From assembly GCF_000479005.1 (NCBI RefSeq), contig NZ_AWXC01000025.1, positions 1-64,000 on the forward strand: DNA of 64,000 nt. The letters run 5' to 3'. Below the pieces are notes generated by a model. The model made no database searches. It was not told the origin of the DNA and was given only the letters and a program-made list of their open reading frames with translations. The DNA comes from Prevotella sp. BV3P1 (lineage in GTDB: Bacteria > Bacteroidota > Bacteroidia > Bacteroidales > Bacteroidaceae). The position numbers were made by a program, and so were the translations under genes. Each line of letters opens with the position of its first letter. Position 1 is the first letter of the stretch. Shown piece by piece: positions 1-8,106 of the stretch.

Positions 1-108
1 CAACTTTCTTTCCGCAAGGCCCATTCTTTCAGCTGGGCGCTTTGAGTTTTACCGGTTGTGATTGAATCATGACTTTAGATTCGCTTGTATCGATACGTCA
101 TCCCCTTA

Positions 109-217
<109 letters not shown>

Positions 218-230
218 TTTTTTCAAACAG

Positions 231-267
231 AAGCCTTCAGGACTGAATTGTCTTGGAGGCTTTTTTT
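231..267 (+). terminator. Rho-independent terminator of the rRNA operon
   Basis: A 13-bp stem with two wobble pairs (AAGCCTTCAGGAC against GTCTTGGAGGCTT) closes a 6-base loop and is followed directly by seven T residues. It lies 13 bases past the 5S gene and has the classic form of an intrinsic terminator for the rrn operon. Confidence 0.85.
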
Positions 268-269
268 GA

Positions 270-305
270 TATTATGCCAATTAGACTAATTGGCATAATG
301 ATCCT
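270..305. repeat. 9-bp periodic repeat forming a perfect 13-bp inverted repeat
   Basis: Positions 271-283 and 287-299 are perfect inverted copies separated by GAC. The same stretch can be read as four 9-base units (starting 270, 279, 288, 297) with a shared AATT core. It resembles the 9-bp array at 38650-38721, which also uses CCAATT and TTGG cores. It could act as a second hairpin after the rRNA terminator, but there is no T run after it. Confidence 0.6.
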
Positions 306-350
306 ATACAATATTTACTTGATTCATCGGCTGTATCTTTGAATTAGCCA

Positions 351-977
351 TTACCAACCTTTGATTTGAAAGAATAATCCGATGTTTATGCCTAAGCTAC
401 TGATAATCTCGTTAGTGTATGCTTTTTGCTTGTTATTGTAGACCTTAAGAAGGATATTCTCATTCGTGATTGAGGTCATGAGTCCGATGTGGGATGATAA
501 GTGGAGTTTTATGCCGATGCTTGGCGACATCAACAGATTGAAATCTGTGTTTTTGAGAGTTGTAGAATATTTCGTGTTTGTATCTATGTTGTCCTTCCTT
601 ATGACCCCATAGGAACCCACCCGGACGTTGACGAAGGGTGCACATCGTGTATTGGTGCAAAAGAATGTACTGCTGGCGAATACCGGCACAATCGCCAATC
701 TGTATTGGTGATGATAATTGTAGCCAATGCCACCTCCGATACTCCATTGTTCGTTGATGAACCTTTCGTGTTGGTAGTTCATGCTAAAGGTGTTGTCTCC
801 GTACTCACCTGTTCCTTTGGTGACAGTTGTGTTGACAACATTGAGACATCCATATCTTTCATCGAATGATGATTGGGCATTGATGTGGTTGGTCGAAAAA
901 GACAATATGAGTGATAGGATGACATAACCTATTATGCTCGCTTGTCTATTTGATCTGTTGTTTGTTAAGGTAGCCAT
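351..977 (-). CDS. Outer-membrane beta-barrel protein, function unknown
   Basis: The 208-residue product has a hydrophobic signal peptide (about residues 14-34, probable cleavage after INA or nearby) and then alternating polar/aromatic strands such as WSIGGGIGYNYH and LGINIGLFFQIKGW. The aromatic C-terminal residue is typical of small outer-membrane barrels exported by the BAM route. No ligand or pathway can be read from the sequence. It stands alone: the rRNA operon is on its 3' side and a long gene-poor stretch on its 5' side. The ATG at 977 is used because the signal peptide follows it properly. A -7-like box lies about 75 bases upstream. Members of the OmpW/PorT-like barrel families are similar in size, but I cannot place it in a named family. 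Confidence 0.75.
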   Translation of the reverse strand: MATLTNNRSNRQASIIGYVILSLILSFSTNHINAQSSFDERYGCLNVVNTTVTKGTGEYGDNTFSMNYQHERFINEQWSIGGGIGYNYHHQYRLAIVPVFASSTFFCTNTRCAPFVNVRVGSYGVIRKDNIDTNTKYSTTLKNTDFNLLMSPSIGIKLHLSSHIGLMTSITNENILLKVYNNKQKAYTNEIISSLGINIGLFFQIKGW

Positions 978-1554
978 TACTTTGGATGCTAATTATCTAA
1001 ATTTCTTTTGAAGATGAGTAGATTTAAATTCAAAATGCATCTACGTTTGCAAATTTAAGTAAAAGGTTTCAAGTCGTGTTCTGAATCCCAACTTTTTATT
1101 AGTTTAGCAGTTATTTTATGTTGATATTCTATGATTTGATTATCCTTAAAACCCTCGAAATCACTCTTTTTGAGAATGAGTAGCCTATAGAGTTTATTAG
1201 TGTACTGATTCCTAATGCTGGCTCAATAGAAATTCATTGGGGATAGGCATATAGCTTTCAATTCTGAATAGCACGAACTTGACGAGAGGTTCATTTTGCA
1301 GTTTTTTTACAACTTCGATGAACAGAAAAAGATATAGTTCCCCCTCTCATTACCGAATTAACCCTGCGTTTGAAAAAGTGAGCAAGTGTTGGAATTAATT
1401 TTGTACAATGGGACGCACCTTCTTTGGAATGCCTCTGTAAAAGCAAGTGTGTCTCTTGCGTGCACAACTCAATCGTGGCGAAGTGATGAAGTCGTGAAGA
1501 AAAGTTGTTAAGAGCTTTGCTCGAAAAAAGGAATTGGTTTTTCATTGTGACTCT
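978..1554. other. Gene-poor stretch
   Basis: Between the barrel gene and the alkylation-repair-like gene I see only one promoter-like box (1050-1057, minus) and no convincing coding sequence. An 84-codon open frame at 1291-1545 on the minus strand lacks recognisable motifs and was not accepted. Confidence 0.5.
1050..1057 (-). promoter_or_regulatory. Bacteroidota -7 promoter element
   Basis: The minus strand reads TAAATTTG, an exact match to the Bacteroidota -7 consensus TAnnTTTG. It would start transcription at about 1043, some 65 bases before the ATG of the outer-membrane barrel gene. No good TTG -33 box is seen at the usual distance, so support is moderate. Confidence 0.45.
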
Positions 1555-2169
1555 TCACTTCAGCAACTTCGCTGCAAGTTTGTAAGTGAACATAATTCGA
1601 GAATTGGATAAATCCCACTGCTCAACTTCTTGCCGTATCAATTCGGGATGCTTCTTGCTTATGTCTCTCAGGGCATTTCCTACGGATTTGCGAAGATATT
1701 CGCTTTCGTGTGCCTTGTGTTTACTTATTAACGCAATAGCAACTGGTGGGTTCTCTTTGAAGAATGGGCGACTTGTCCAAATCCTCAATCCCTCCGTTAC
1801 CGCACGAATAACATTCGGATTGTTATCATTTAGCCATTCTTCAATGAGAGCTAAAGAAACATCATATCCTCTGTGTTTGCAGACTTCATCGAAAGCCTTT
1901 GCAAGCATTTCCTGCACACGCCAATTCTCGTCGGTGCTTGTTCGCTCTTTCAGAAAACGAAGTGCGTTATTATCTTCTGTTGCCAATCTGCCCAATATCG
2001 TTGTTGACAACATTCGAGCTTGATAGGCTTCATGTTCGAACAACATGAGTGCAACTTCAAAACATTGTTCCTTTGAGTATGTCGAAAGGATTTCATCAGC
2101 TCCGTCAAGGATATGTTGAAATCCGTGTTCGACTTCTAAAATCCTACTTAATATGTTTTCAACACTCAT
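1555..2169 (-). CDS. DNA alkylation repair (AlkD-like HEAT-repeat) protein
   Basis: The product is about 204 residues, all helical, with the hallmark stretch NVIRAVTEGLRIWTSRPFF followed by ESEYLRKSVGNALRDISKKHP. That pattern is characteristic of the AlkC/AlkD-type DNA alkylation repair family, HEAT-repeat glycosylases that remove N3- and N7-alkylpurines. Several family members without the catalytic Asp/Trp set have other or unknown roles, and I cannot confirm activity here. The open frame extends to a TTG at 2196, but the ATG at 2169 (MSVENIL) is the better start because the longer version overlaps the preceding small gene. The cytosolic product would act on chromosomal DNA. It is the last convincing gene of this minus-strand group. 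Confidence 0.75.
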   Translation of the reverse strand: MSVENILSRILEVEHGFQHILDGADEILSTYSKEQCFEVALMLFEHEAYQARMLSTTILGRLATEDNNALRFLKERTSTDENWRVQEMLAKAFDEVCKHRGYDVSLALIEEWLNDNNPNVIRAVTEGLRIWTSRPFFKENPPVAIALISKHKAHESEYLRKSVGNALRDISKKHPELIRQEVEQWDLSNSRIMFTYKLAAKLLK

Positions 2170-2189
2170 AGCTAAACTGCTGTTTCTTT

Positions 2190-2423
2190 TCAACAATCGC
2201 TGTGACAGACTTCGCCCATCTCAGCCAAGTAATTATTTTGCGGATTCTCCTCCAAGGTGCCATCTGACGGCTTGTTTTTTGCCGCTTTCTTCGCTGGTGC
2301 TTCCACACGCTCGTAGGTTGCGCCCGAGAGTAAAATACTTGTGCAAGCGCGGGATGTTTAGCGGGGCTTTTGTTCAGTTACCTCATTTATATATCCTTGT
2401 TGTCTATATGGATTTTTCAGCAT
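2190..2423 (-). pseudogene. Frameshifted small gene coupled to the upstream acidic-tailed gene
   Basis: An ATG at 2423 overlaps the stop of the upstream gene in a TAATG arrangement typical of translational coupling. It reads MLKNPYRQQGYINEVTEQKP and then hits TAA at 2360-2358. Beyond it the same frame resumes with a coding-like stretch (GATYERVEAPAKKAAKNKP, then NYLAEMGEV) ending at TGA 2190. A second frame bridges the gap with LNIPRLHKYFTLG. The simplest reading is one gene of about 78 codons carrying two compensating indels, one near 2365 and one near 2325. I do not recognise the family. Alternative: two unrelated short frames, but the coupled start and amino-acid style argue against that. 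Confidence 0.5.
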
Positions 2424-3223
2424 TAGTATTCGTCTTCATCCGAAACATCTGCGGCCTCTAAGTCTAAATCTTCCGGATTAGTGTCGAAAGTGGTACGATA
2501 GCTTTCTTCCGTCAGTTTGTCGTCATCGTAAGAGTCGTCATCGTCTTTCCCGTCATCTGCGTTTTCCAATTCTTGCAAATCTTCATCCTCCTCGTTAAAG
2601 TCTTCATCAAGCGTGGCTTTTCCTCTGGAAAGCTTGTTTTTAGTGAGTTCCGTTTTTGGCTTTTCCTTTGCAAAAATGGCCTCAACCCATGATCCTTTTG
2701 GAATTTCAAGCACTTCAAATCCATCGTTGACCTTCTTTTCATACATGCCACAAGGGTTGTGAAGTCTGTTTTGCGGAAGCGTTGTCGTACTGATGTCAAA
2801 GCCACTTTCAATGATGTCTTTAATGCTCTGCGACAGCGAGTCCCAGCCACCACCAAAGTTTCTGTCAAGCACTTCAATGAGTTTTGATGCCGATATGTGG
2901 CGGATGTTCTCGTATGTAAGGTCGGTTACGCGTAAGATGGGCTTCTTCTTAACAGCCCATTTTTGCTTTGAGGCGTCGTCAGTACGCAGTTTACCCACCT
3001 TAAAGCCTCGTTCTTCGTATTTCTTGATTACTTCAGGTTTGTCAACTTTGATTTCCTCGGTCTCGAAAGCACTTTTAATAATGTCAAGATAATGACGCAT
3101 GTTATCCTTGAGGTCAGCATCTTTCTGAGCCGCTTCCCATAGCCTGAAAACATCATTTTCCTGTAATTCCCAAACACTACTCTTGGTCAATGTCTTGAGG
3201 GATAAAGCGTTTTTTTGTTTCAT
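2423..3223 (-). CDS. Hypothetical protein with highly acidic C-terminal tail
   Basis: The 266-residue product is soluble, with no signal peptide. Residues 1-175 form a mixed helical region (motifs ENIRHISASKLIEVLDRNF, GGGWDSLSQSIKDIIESGFD). Residues 195-266 are extremely acidic and probably disordered (EDEDLQELENADDGKDDDDS). Such tails occur in DNA-mimic or histone-like-partner proteins and in proteins of mobile elements, but I do not recognise this family and assign no function. It is followed by a coupled, frameshifted small gene and the AlkD-like gene on the same strand. A good promoter lies about 165 bases upstream, leaving a long untranslated leader. Confidence 0.7.
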   Translation of the reverse strand: MKQKNALSLKTLTKSSVWELQENDVFRLWEAAQKDADLKDNMRHYLDIIKSAFETEEIKVDKPEVIKKYEERGFKVGKLRTDDASKQKWAVKKKPILRVTDLTYENIRHISASKLIEVLDRNFGGGWDSLSQSIKDIIESGFDISTTTLPQNRLHNPCGMYEKKVNDGFEVLEIPKGSWVEAIFAKEKPKTELTKNKLSRGKATLDEDFNEEDEDLQELENADDGKDDDDSYDDDKLTEESYRTTFDTNPEDLDLEAADVSDEDEY

Positions 3224-3388
3224 ATTTTTTTAGTGGTCATTTATCTTTGATTGAATTGCAATGCGCTTGCGCAAATAACGTCCACAATTTGGATACCAGT
3301 GCCCATTTCTATGAGATGCCGTTTATCCATTTGTTGGCTGATTGTAGCAGTCAAAGAACTGTGTTGTCTTATCCTGTTTGTTTGGCTG

Positions 3389-3420
3389 CAAAAATAAATA
3401 CTTAATTCTTAATTGACAAA
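3389..3420 (-). promoter_or_regulatory. Promoter of the acidic-tailed protein gene
   Basis: On the minus strand a TTTG box (3420-3417) is followed after 20 bases by TATTTTTG (3396-3389), matching the Bacteroidota -33/-7 consensus and spacing. Transcription would start near 3382, giving a leader of about 160 nt before the ATG at 3223. Confidence 0.6.
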
Positions 3421-4165
3421 CTTTTTTGCAAATATTTGAGGTAAACTAAAAAACGTGTTAATCCCGCATGGGGATTACAAACTTTGTGGGTTATGAAGAA
3501 GATACAAATCCAGTATGTCGATATCCTTTTTCTGTCAGCAAGAACATGCGTATAGGGGCGATAGAAATATAGATTACCCATCATAGCAACCTCACTTGTA
3601 CACAGTATATCGGCAAGCAAACATCCAAAAATGATGAAACATTTTCCTTGACAAACCACTCTTTATCCTTCGCATATTCTCCACCAACCTTCCAATTTTT
3701 TCAAATTTCGCAAGCAGCAGCAAAGAACGTATCTTGTTGTTGTACAAGTTGTTCTGTGTTTCATGCAACTTCGTGACGCCTATTTTCCTTAACTTTTCCT
3801 GGTAAAAGGATGCTTTTAACGCTGTTATTGCTATGCTCTTCGTGTCCAATTACATGCTTATTATGTTGCAAAAGCATGCTTTTTGACCGCTTAACTAAAT
3901 GCGTTCGTGCAGACAGGGCATTTTCCGTTCTCCAATGAGGGTGTGATGCACCTCATTTACCTATTATTTTTTTCTATTTTACAAATTTACAAGTGCTCTT
4001 TTTTTGTCATTTATTCGGACAAATAACCACACCGTGACAGGTGGATAGTGCGATGACGTACCAGCGCAAGCAGCCATTCGTTCCTCCCACATAGATTCGC
4101 CCTTAGAGCGGATAGGATAGTTGTAAAAAAATACCATGCACACCAGTGATTCAAGAAACTTTTAT

Positions 4166-4173
4166 TATCTTTG
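4166..4173 (+). promoter_or_regulatory. Promoter -7 element upstream of rarA
   Basis: TATCTTTG is an exact match to TAnnTTTG and lies about 75 bases before the rarA ATG. A clear TTG -33 box at the expected distance is not present. Confidence 0.5.
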
Positions 4174-4246
4174 CATGTACACAGAGCTCTTTGAATGTGC
4201 AGTCCAAAGACGATTTTCGAGCATGTGTGTCTGTTGACAATGAATT

Positions 4247-5545
4247 ATGAGTGAACCTTTAGCAGAAAGAATGCGTCCTCGTACGCTCGACGAATATGTG
4301 GGGCAGCAGCACTTGGTAGGAGAGGGTGCCGTGTTGCGCAAGATGATTGAGGCTGGCAGGATTTCTTCTTTCATCTTGTGGGGGCCTCCGGGCGTGGGAA
4401 AAACCACCTTGGCTCACCTCATTGCCAACATGTTGCAAACGCCGTTCTATACGTTAAGTGCCGTCACCAGCGGGGTAAAAGATGTACGCGAGGTGATTGA
4501 ACGGGCCAAGAACAGCAGTTTTTTCAATTCGGCTTCGCCTATTTTGTTCATCGACGAGATTCACCGGTTCAGCAAGTCGCAGCAAGACTCGCTGTTGGGA
4601 GCGGTCGAAAAAGGCATTGTCACGCTCATCGGTGCCACGACGGAGAACCCCTCTTTTGAGGTCATCCGCCCCTTATTGTCGCGGTGTCAGTTGTATGTGC
4701 TCAAGTCTTTGGAAAAAGAAGACCTGTTGGAACTGCTTCGTCGCGCCATCCATGAGGACATAGAACTCAAACAGCGTCACATCACGTTGCAAGAAACGGG
4801 TGCCATTTTGCGATATAGTGGGGGCGATGCCCGTAAATTACTCAATATCTTGGATTTGGTGATTGGTGCTTCTGCCACCGAAGAGGTGGTCATTACCGAC
4901 GAACTGGTTGAAACTCAGCTGCAACAAAACCCACTAGCTTACGACAAAGGTGGCGACATGCATTATGACATCATTTCGGCCTTCATCAAGAGCATCCGCG
5001 GCAGCGACCCTGATGCGGCGCTCTATTGGATGGCGAGGATGATAGAAGGTGGCGAGGATCCACAATTCATTGCCCGCCGACTGGTCATCAGTGCGGCCGA
5101 AGATGTGGGACTGGCCAATCCCAATGCGCTATTGCTGGCCAATGCTGCTTTTGACGCTGTCATGAAGTTGGGATGGCCCGAAGGACGGATACCGCTGGCC
5201 GAAGCGGCTGTGTATTTGGCTGCCAGTCCGAAGAGCAATTCCAGTTATTTGGGAATCGATGCCGCACTGGCGTTGGTCAAGGAAACGGGTAATTTACCGG
5301 TTCCCCTGCACTTGCGCAATGCGCCCACACAGTTGATGAAGCAATTGGGCTACCATGACGGCTATCTGTACAGTCATGATTATCCCGGACACTTTGTCGA
5401 ACAACAATATCTGCCTGATGCTGTGAAGAACAGGCGTATGTGGCATGCGCAGCATAGTGCGGCTGAAGAAAGATTATATCAATGGATGCGTCAGTGCTGG
5501 GGATCGCGTTATGACGAGACTTCCACGTCGCAAAATGAATCATAG
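4247..5545 (+). CDS. rarA: Replication-associated recombination protein A (AAA+ ATPase)
   Basis: The 432-residue cytosolic AAA+ protein belongs to the RarA/MgsA/WRNIP1 family, which acts at stalled replication forks together with SSB and the replisome. Walker A GPPGVGKTT lies at residues 46-54, Walker B ILFIDEIHRF at about 99-108, and a sensor-1 region GATTENPSFEV near 131. The C-terminal half shows the family features GDARKLLNILD and DPDAALYWMARMIEGGEDP. Length and domain order match the family. The ATG at 4247 starts directly at the conserved PLAERMRP region. It is followed after 14 bases by a dehydrogenase gene on the same strand, so the two are probably co-transcribed. Confidence 0.96.
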   Translation: MSEPLAERMRPRTLDEYVGQQHLVGEGAVLRKMIEAGRISSFILWGPPGVGKTTLAHLIANMLQTPFYTLSAVTSGVKDVREVIERAKNSSFFNSASPILFIDEIHRFSKSQQDSLLGAVEKGIVTLIGATTENPSFEVIRPLLSRCQLYVLKSLEKEDLLELLRRAIHEDIELKQRHITLQETGAILRYSGGDARKLLNILDLVIGASATEEVVITDELVETQLQQNPLAYDKGGDMHYDIISAFIKSIRGSDPDAALYWMARMIEGGEDPQFIARRLVISAAEDVGLANPNALLLANAAFDAVMKLGWPEGRIPLAEAAVYLAASPKSNSSYLGIDAALALVKETGNLPVPLHLRNAPTQLMKQLGYHDGYLYSHDYPGHFVEQQYLPDAVKNRRMWHAQHSAAEERLYQWMRQCWGSRYDETSTSQNES

Positions 5546-5559
5546 AAAGGAGAATGTTT

Positions 5560-6543
5560 ATGGAAACAAACGAGAAGAACCCCACTGTCAACATTGTTGT
5601 TCTGGACGGTCATTGTGCCAATCCCGGTGATTTGTCGTGGGATGGATTCAAAGAGCTGGGTCGTCTCACCGTTTACGAACGTACGAAGGCCGAAGAAGTT
5701 GTAGAACGTGCGAAGGATGCGCAGATTGTTTTGGTGAACAAGGTGTCCATGAAGGCCGACATCATTGCGCAATTACCCAAGCTGAAATATATTGGCGTGT
5801 TGGCAACAGGCTTCAATCACATCGATGTGAAGGCTGCCCAAGAACATGGTGTGACAGTGTGCAACATTCCATCGTATAGTACATATAGTGTGGCTCAGAT
5901 GGTATTTGCCAGCATTTTTACCATCACGAACCGGGTTGAACACTATGCCCAGCAGACACGCGAGGGGCAGTGGTCAAAGCGCAGTGATTTCTGTTACTGG
6001 GACACGCCTTTGCTTGAATTGGCCGGAAAGACGATGGGAATTGTCGGATTGGGTAACATCGGGATGAAGGTCGCACGCATCGCTCGTGAGTTTGGCATGG
6101 AGGTATATGCCTATACCAGTAAAAATTCGGTTGATCTTCCATCGGGCATCCAGAAGACAACCCTTGACGGCTTGTTCTCGGTGAGTGACATTCTGTCTTT
6201 ACATTGCCCTTTGTCAGAGCGCACGCGTGAACTCATTAATGCTGATAACTTACGCAAAATGAAGCATGGTGCCATCTTGATCAATACCGGAAGAGGCCCT
6301 TTGGTCAACGAAGCTGATGTTGCCGCAGCCTTGGAAAGTGGCCAGTTGGCTGCTTACGGAGCTGATGTGATGTGCTCGGAACCACCCGCTGCCGACAATC
6401 CATTGCTGAAACAACCCAATGCCTTCATCACTCCTCATATTGCATGGGCTACCATCGAAGCGCGCAGCAGACTGATGAACATTGCCTTGGACAACGTGAA
6501 GTGCTTCCTGAAAGGGGCTGCACAAAACGTAGTGAACTGTTGA
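5560..6543 (+). CDS. D-2-hydroxyacid dehydrogenase (NAD-dependent)
   Basis: The roughly 327-residue cytosolic enzyme of the D-isomer-specific 2-hydroxyacid dehydrogenase family reduces a 2-keto acid such as hydroxypyruvate, or runs the reverse. The NAD-binding GLGNIG motif lies at about residue 163. The catalytic Arg/Glu/His set is visible in NTGRGPLVNE (Arg), the SEPP region (Glu) and TPHIAW (His). Glycerate dehydrogenase (HprA-like) is the closest assignment, but substrate cannot be decided. Two ATGs compete: 5554 sits only one base past the AAGGAG at 5547-5552, whereas 5560 has a 7-base spacing and is chosen. It forms a likely two-gene unit with rarA. Confidence 0.92.
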   Translation: METNEKNPTVNIVVLDGHCANPGDLSWDGFKELGRLTVYERTKAEEVVERAKDAQIVLVNKVSMKADIIAQLPKLKYIGVLATGFNHIDVKAAQEHGVTVCNIPSYSTYSVAQMVFASIFTITNRVEHYAQQTREGQWSKRSDFCYWDTPLLELAGKTMGIVGLGNIGMKVARIAREFGMEVYAYTSKNSVDLPSGIQKTTLDGLFSVSDILSLHCPLSERTRELINADNLRKMKHGAILINTGRGPLVNEADVAAALESGQLAAYGADVMCSEPPAADNPLLKQPNAFITPHIAWATIEARSRLMNIALDNVKCFLKGAAQNVVNC

Positions 6544-6619
6544 TGGGTGCGCAAGAGATTGCTGCAATCCTTTTTGATGAGTATAATAAAAATCGCATCT
6601 AAGTGCGTTTTAAAAGAAT

Positions 6620-7255
6620 ATGTTCTATCAAAATCCGGAAATAGTCCACTCTATACAGCAGGGTATAGAGTTTGTTGGGACGTTTGCTTTTGCGATATCT
6701 GGCATTCGACACGCTGCAGCCAAGAATTTTGATTGGTTCGGTGGTTTTGTATGTGGTATCGCCGTTGCCATCGGTGGCGGAACCATTCGTGATGTCATGA
6801 TTGGGGTAACGCCATTTTGGATGACGTCGAGCATTTACATCATTTGTACAGTATTGGCTCAACTGTTCGTCATTGTTTTTTCAAAGTTTTTGAAGCGGTT
6901 GGACAACACCTGGTTTGTATTCGACACATTGGGCTTGGCCCTGTTTACCATTGCCGGCATCCAGAAGTCATTGGCTTATGATTTTCCCTTTTGGGTAGCC
7001 ATCATCATGGGGTGCATGACGGGTTCGGCAGGAGGCGTGATACGTGATGTGTTGCTCAATAATGTACCCATCATTTTTCAAAAAGAAATTTATGCCATGG
7101 CCAGTATCGTAGGCGGCATTCTCTATTGGATCCTCATCAGTTTAGACGTGGATGTGAGTATCACGGTGGTTTCTTCCTTCTTGGTGGTGTGTGTCATCCG
7201 ATTTTTGGCTGTAAGGTATCATCTTTCCTTGCCTCGTTTGCGCTTAGAAGAATAG
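6620..7255 (+). CDS. TRIC/YadS-family (UPF0126) membrane cation channel
   Basis: The 211-residue protein has about seven hydrophobic segments in two homologous halves. Each half ends with a family signature: GGGTIRD at 52-58 and GGVIRD at 138-143. These identify the prokaryotic TRIC (trimeric intracellular cation channel-like) family, inner-membrane homotrimers conducting K+ or Na+ in the characterised members. The physiological role in bacteria is unclear. It lies 76 bases after the dehydrogenase gene with a weak CGCA/TGCG hairpin between them, and converges on the minus-strand porin-like gene. The ATG at 6620 places the first membrane helix at residue 15. Confidence 0.9.
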   Translation: MFYQNPEIVHSIQQGIEFVGTFAFAISGIRHAAAKNFDWFGGFVCGIAVAIGGGTIRDVMIGVTPFWMTSSIYIICTVLAQLFVIVFSKFLKRLDNTWFVFDTLGLALFTIAGIQKSLAYDFPFWVAIIMGCMTGSAGGVIRDVLLNNVPIIFQKEIYAMASIVGGILYWILISLDVDVSITVVSSFLVVCVIRFLAVRYHLSLPRLRLEE

Positions 7256-7297
7256 GTGTGTGCGTGCAGGCAATCAGGCAACGCTTGACAATTGTCA

Positions 7298-7921
7298 TCA
7301 GAAAACCCTGAACCTGTAGCCAAGCGTGAGTATGATGGAGGAGTTTCTGCTGTTTCCCATAATAGCCTTTGCTTTGTCAGTCTTGGCAAGTTTTCTGAAA
7401 GGATATTGGTAACGGGCATCCAAACTCACGTTGTGCCATACGAAGCAGGCACCCACGGGAATGGTAAAGTCACCCTTGTATAATTCTTTTTTGATGCTTT
7501 TTCCGTTGCATTTCATCGTGACGGCGTATGCTGTATGGATACCGGCGTATAGTCCCAGTCTGTCAGCGATGTATTGCTTGAATATAAAGTCGGTATTGAT
7601 ATAGTTCAATCGATAGTCGAATGTGGCCCCTGCCTCTGGTGAAGCTAAAGAGATGGCATTGTGGCTGCCATGATGAGAAAAGGTCAACTCGGTTTGGATG
7701 GCAAACGATTTGGTAAGGAAGGCTTCGGTATATATTCCTCCCATCCCAGTGATTTTGGCTTCACCATGCAAAGCTGTCAGATTAGAATAGATGACGCCAC
7801 CTTTTACTCCCACGTAGGTATCCCATGGCTGGCGTTCGAATTTGGGCTTAAAAGTGCGTTGCCCCCAACAGGTGGTAGCAGCAAAGGCTACAAGAAAAAG
7901 TGCCAAAAAACCTTTTTTCAT
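7298..7921 (-). CDS. Outer-membrane beta-barrel (porin-family) protein
   Basis: The 207-residue product starts with a clear signal peptide (MKKGFLALFLVAFAATTCWG, cleavage before Q21). The mature part opens with VGVKGGVIYSNL, the usual first strand of the PorT/OmpA-like barrel family of Bacteroidota, and ends with LTLGYRFRVF, an aromatic-ended last strand. It is predicted to sit in the outer membrane; no ligand can be inferred. It is convergent with the TRIC gene, only 42 bases away, and a 12-base palindrome TGACAATTGTCA (7286-7297) lies between the two stop codons. It is separated from the next minus-strand operon by 185 bases. Confidence 0.85.
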   Translation of the reverse strand: MKKGFLALFLVAFAATTCWGQRTFKPKFERQPWDTYVGVKGGVIYSNLTALHGEAKITGMGGIYTEAFLTKSFAIQTELTFSHHGSHNAISLASPEAGATFDYRLNYINTDFIFKQYIADRLGLYAGIHTAYAVTMKCNGKSIKKELYKGDFTIPVGACFVWHNVSLDARYQYPFRKLAKTDKAKAIMGNSRNSSIILTLGYRFRVF

Positions 7922-8106
7922 ATCGTTTTACAATTGGTCTGTAAAAATACAATTATTTTATGATATGACAAAGTGTTTTGTTATTATAGCATAAAAATTA
8001 GCGGGAATGCACGTTCTATGTTTATTGCGGGTAGTTAAGTTTGGTGGTATGATTGATTCGATCATTGGTTCTAACCCGTGTCAATTGGCGGCCTTGGGAC
8101 AATCCA

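Larger units (their letters stand above)
3224..4246. other. About 1 kb without a convincing gene
   Basis: This divergent interval holds the promoter of the acidic-tailed gene (3389-3420, minus) and of rarA (4166-4173, plus). Two overlapping minus-strand frames of 85 codons (3402-3659 and 3592-3849) have no recognisable motif or good start context. A short repeat GCATG..GCATGCTTTT near 3850-3880 could form a weak hairpin. Confidence 0.4.

Noticed and set aside
501-869. 122-codon plus-strand frame
   Set aside because: Antisense to the outer-membrane barrel gene, which has a signal peptide and barrel pattern; the plus-strand product has no such features.
1291-1545. 84-codon minus-strand frame 9 bases after the alkylation-repair-like gene
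   Set aside because: Position suits an operon, but the product has no motif, unusual composition and no start signal.
3402-3849. Two overlapping 85-codon minus-strand frames
   Set aside because: AT-rich region, no family features; the upper strand portion overlaps the promoter of the acidic-tailed gene.
6587-6612. Terminator between the dehydrogenase and TRIC genes
   Set aside because: The CGCA/TGCG stem is only 4-5 bp and the T run is short; support is too weak to list.
7286-7297. 12-base palindrome TGACAATTGTCA between convergent genes as an operator
   Set aside because: It lies between two stop codons, where no promoter is needed; a chance palindrome or weak terminator part is more likely.
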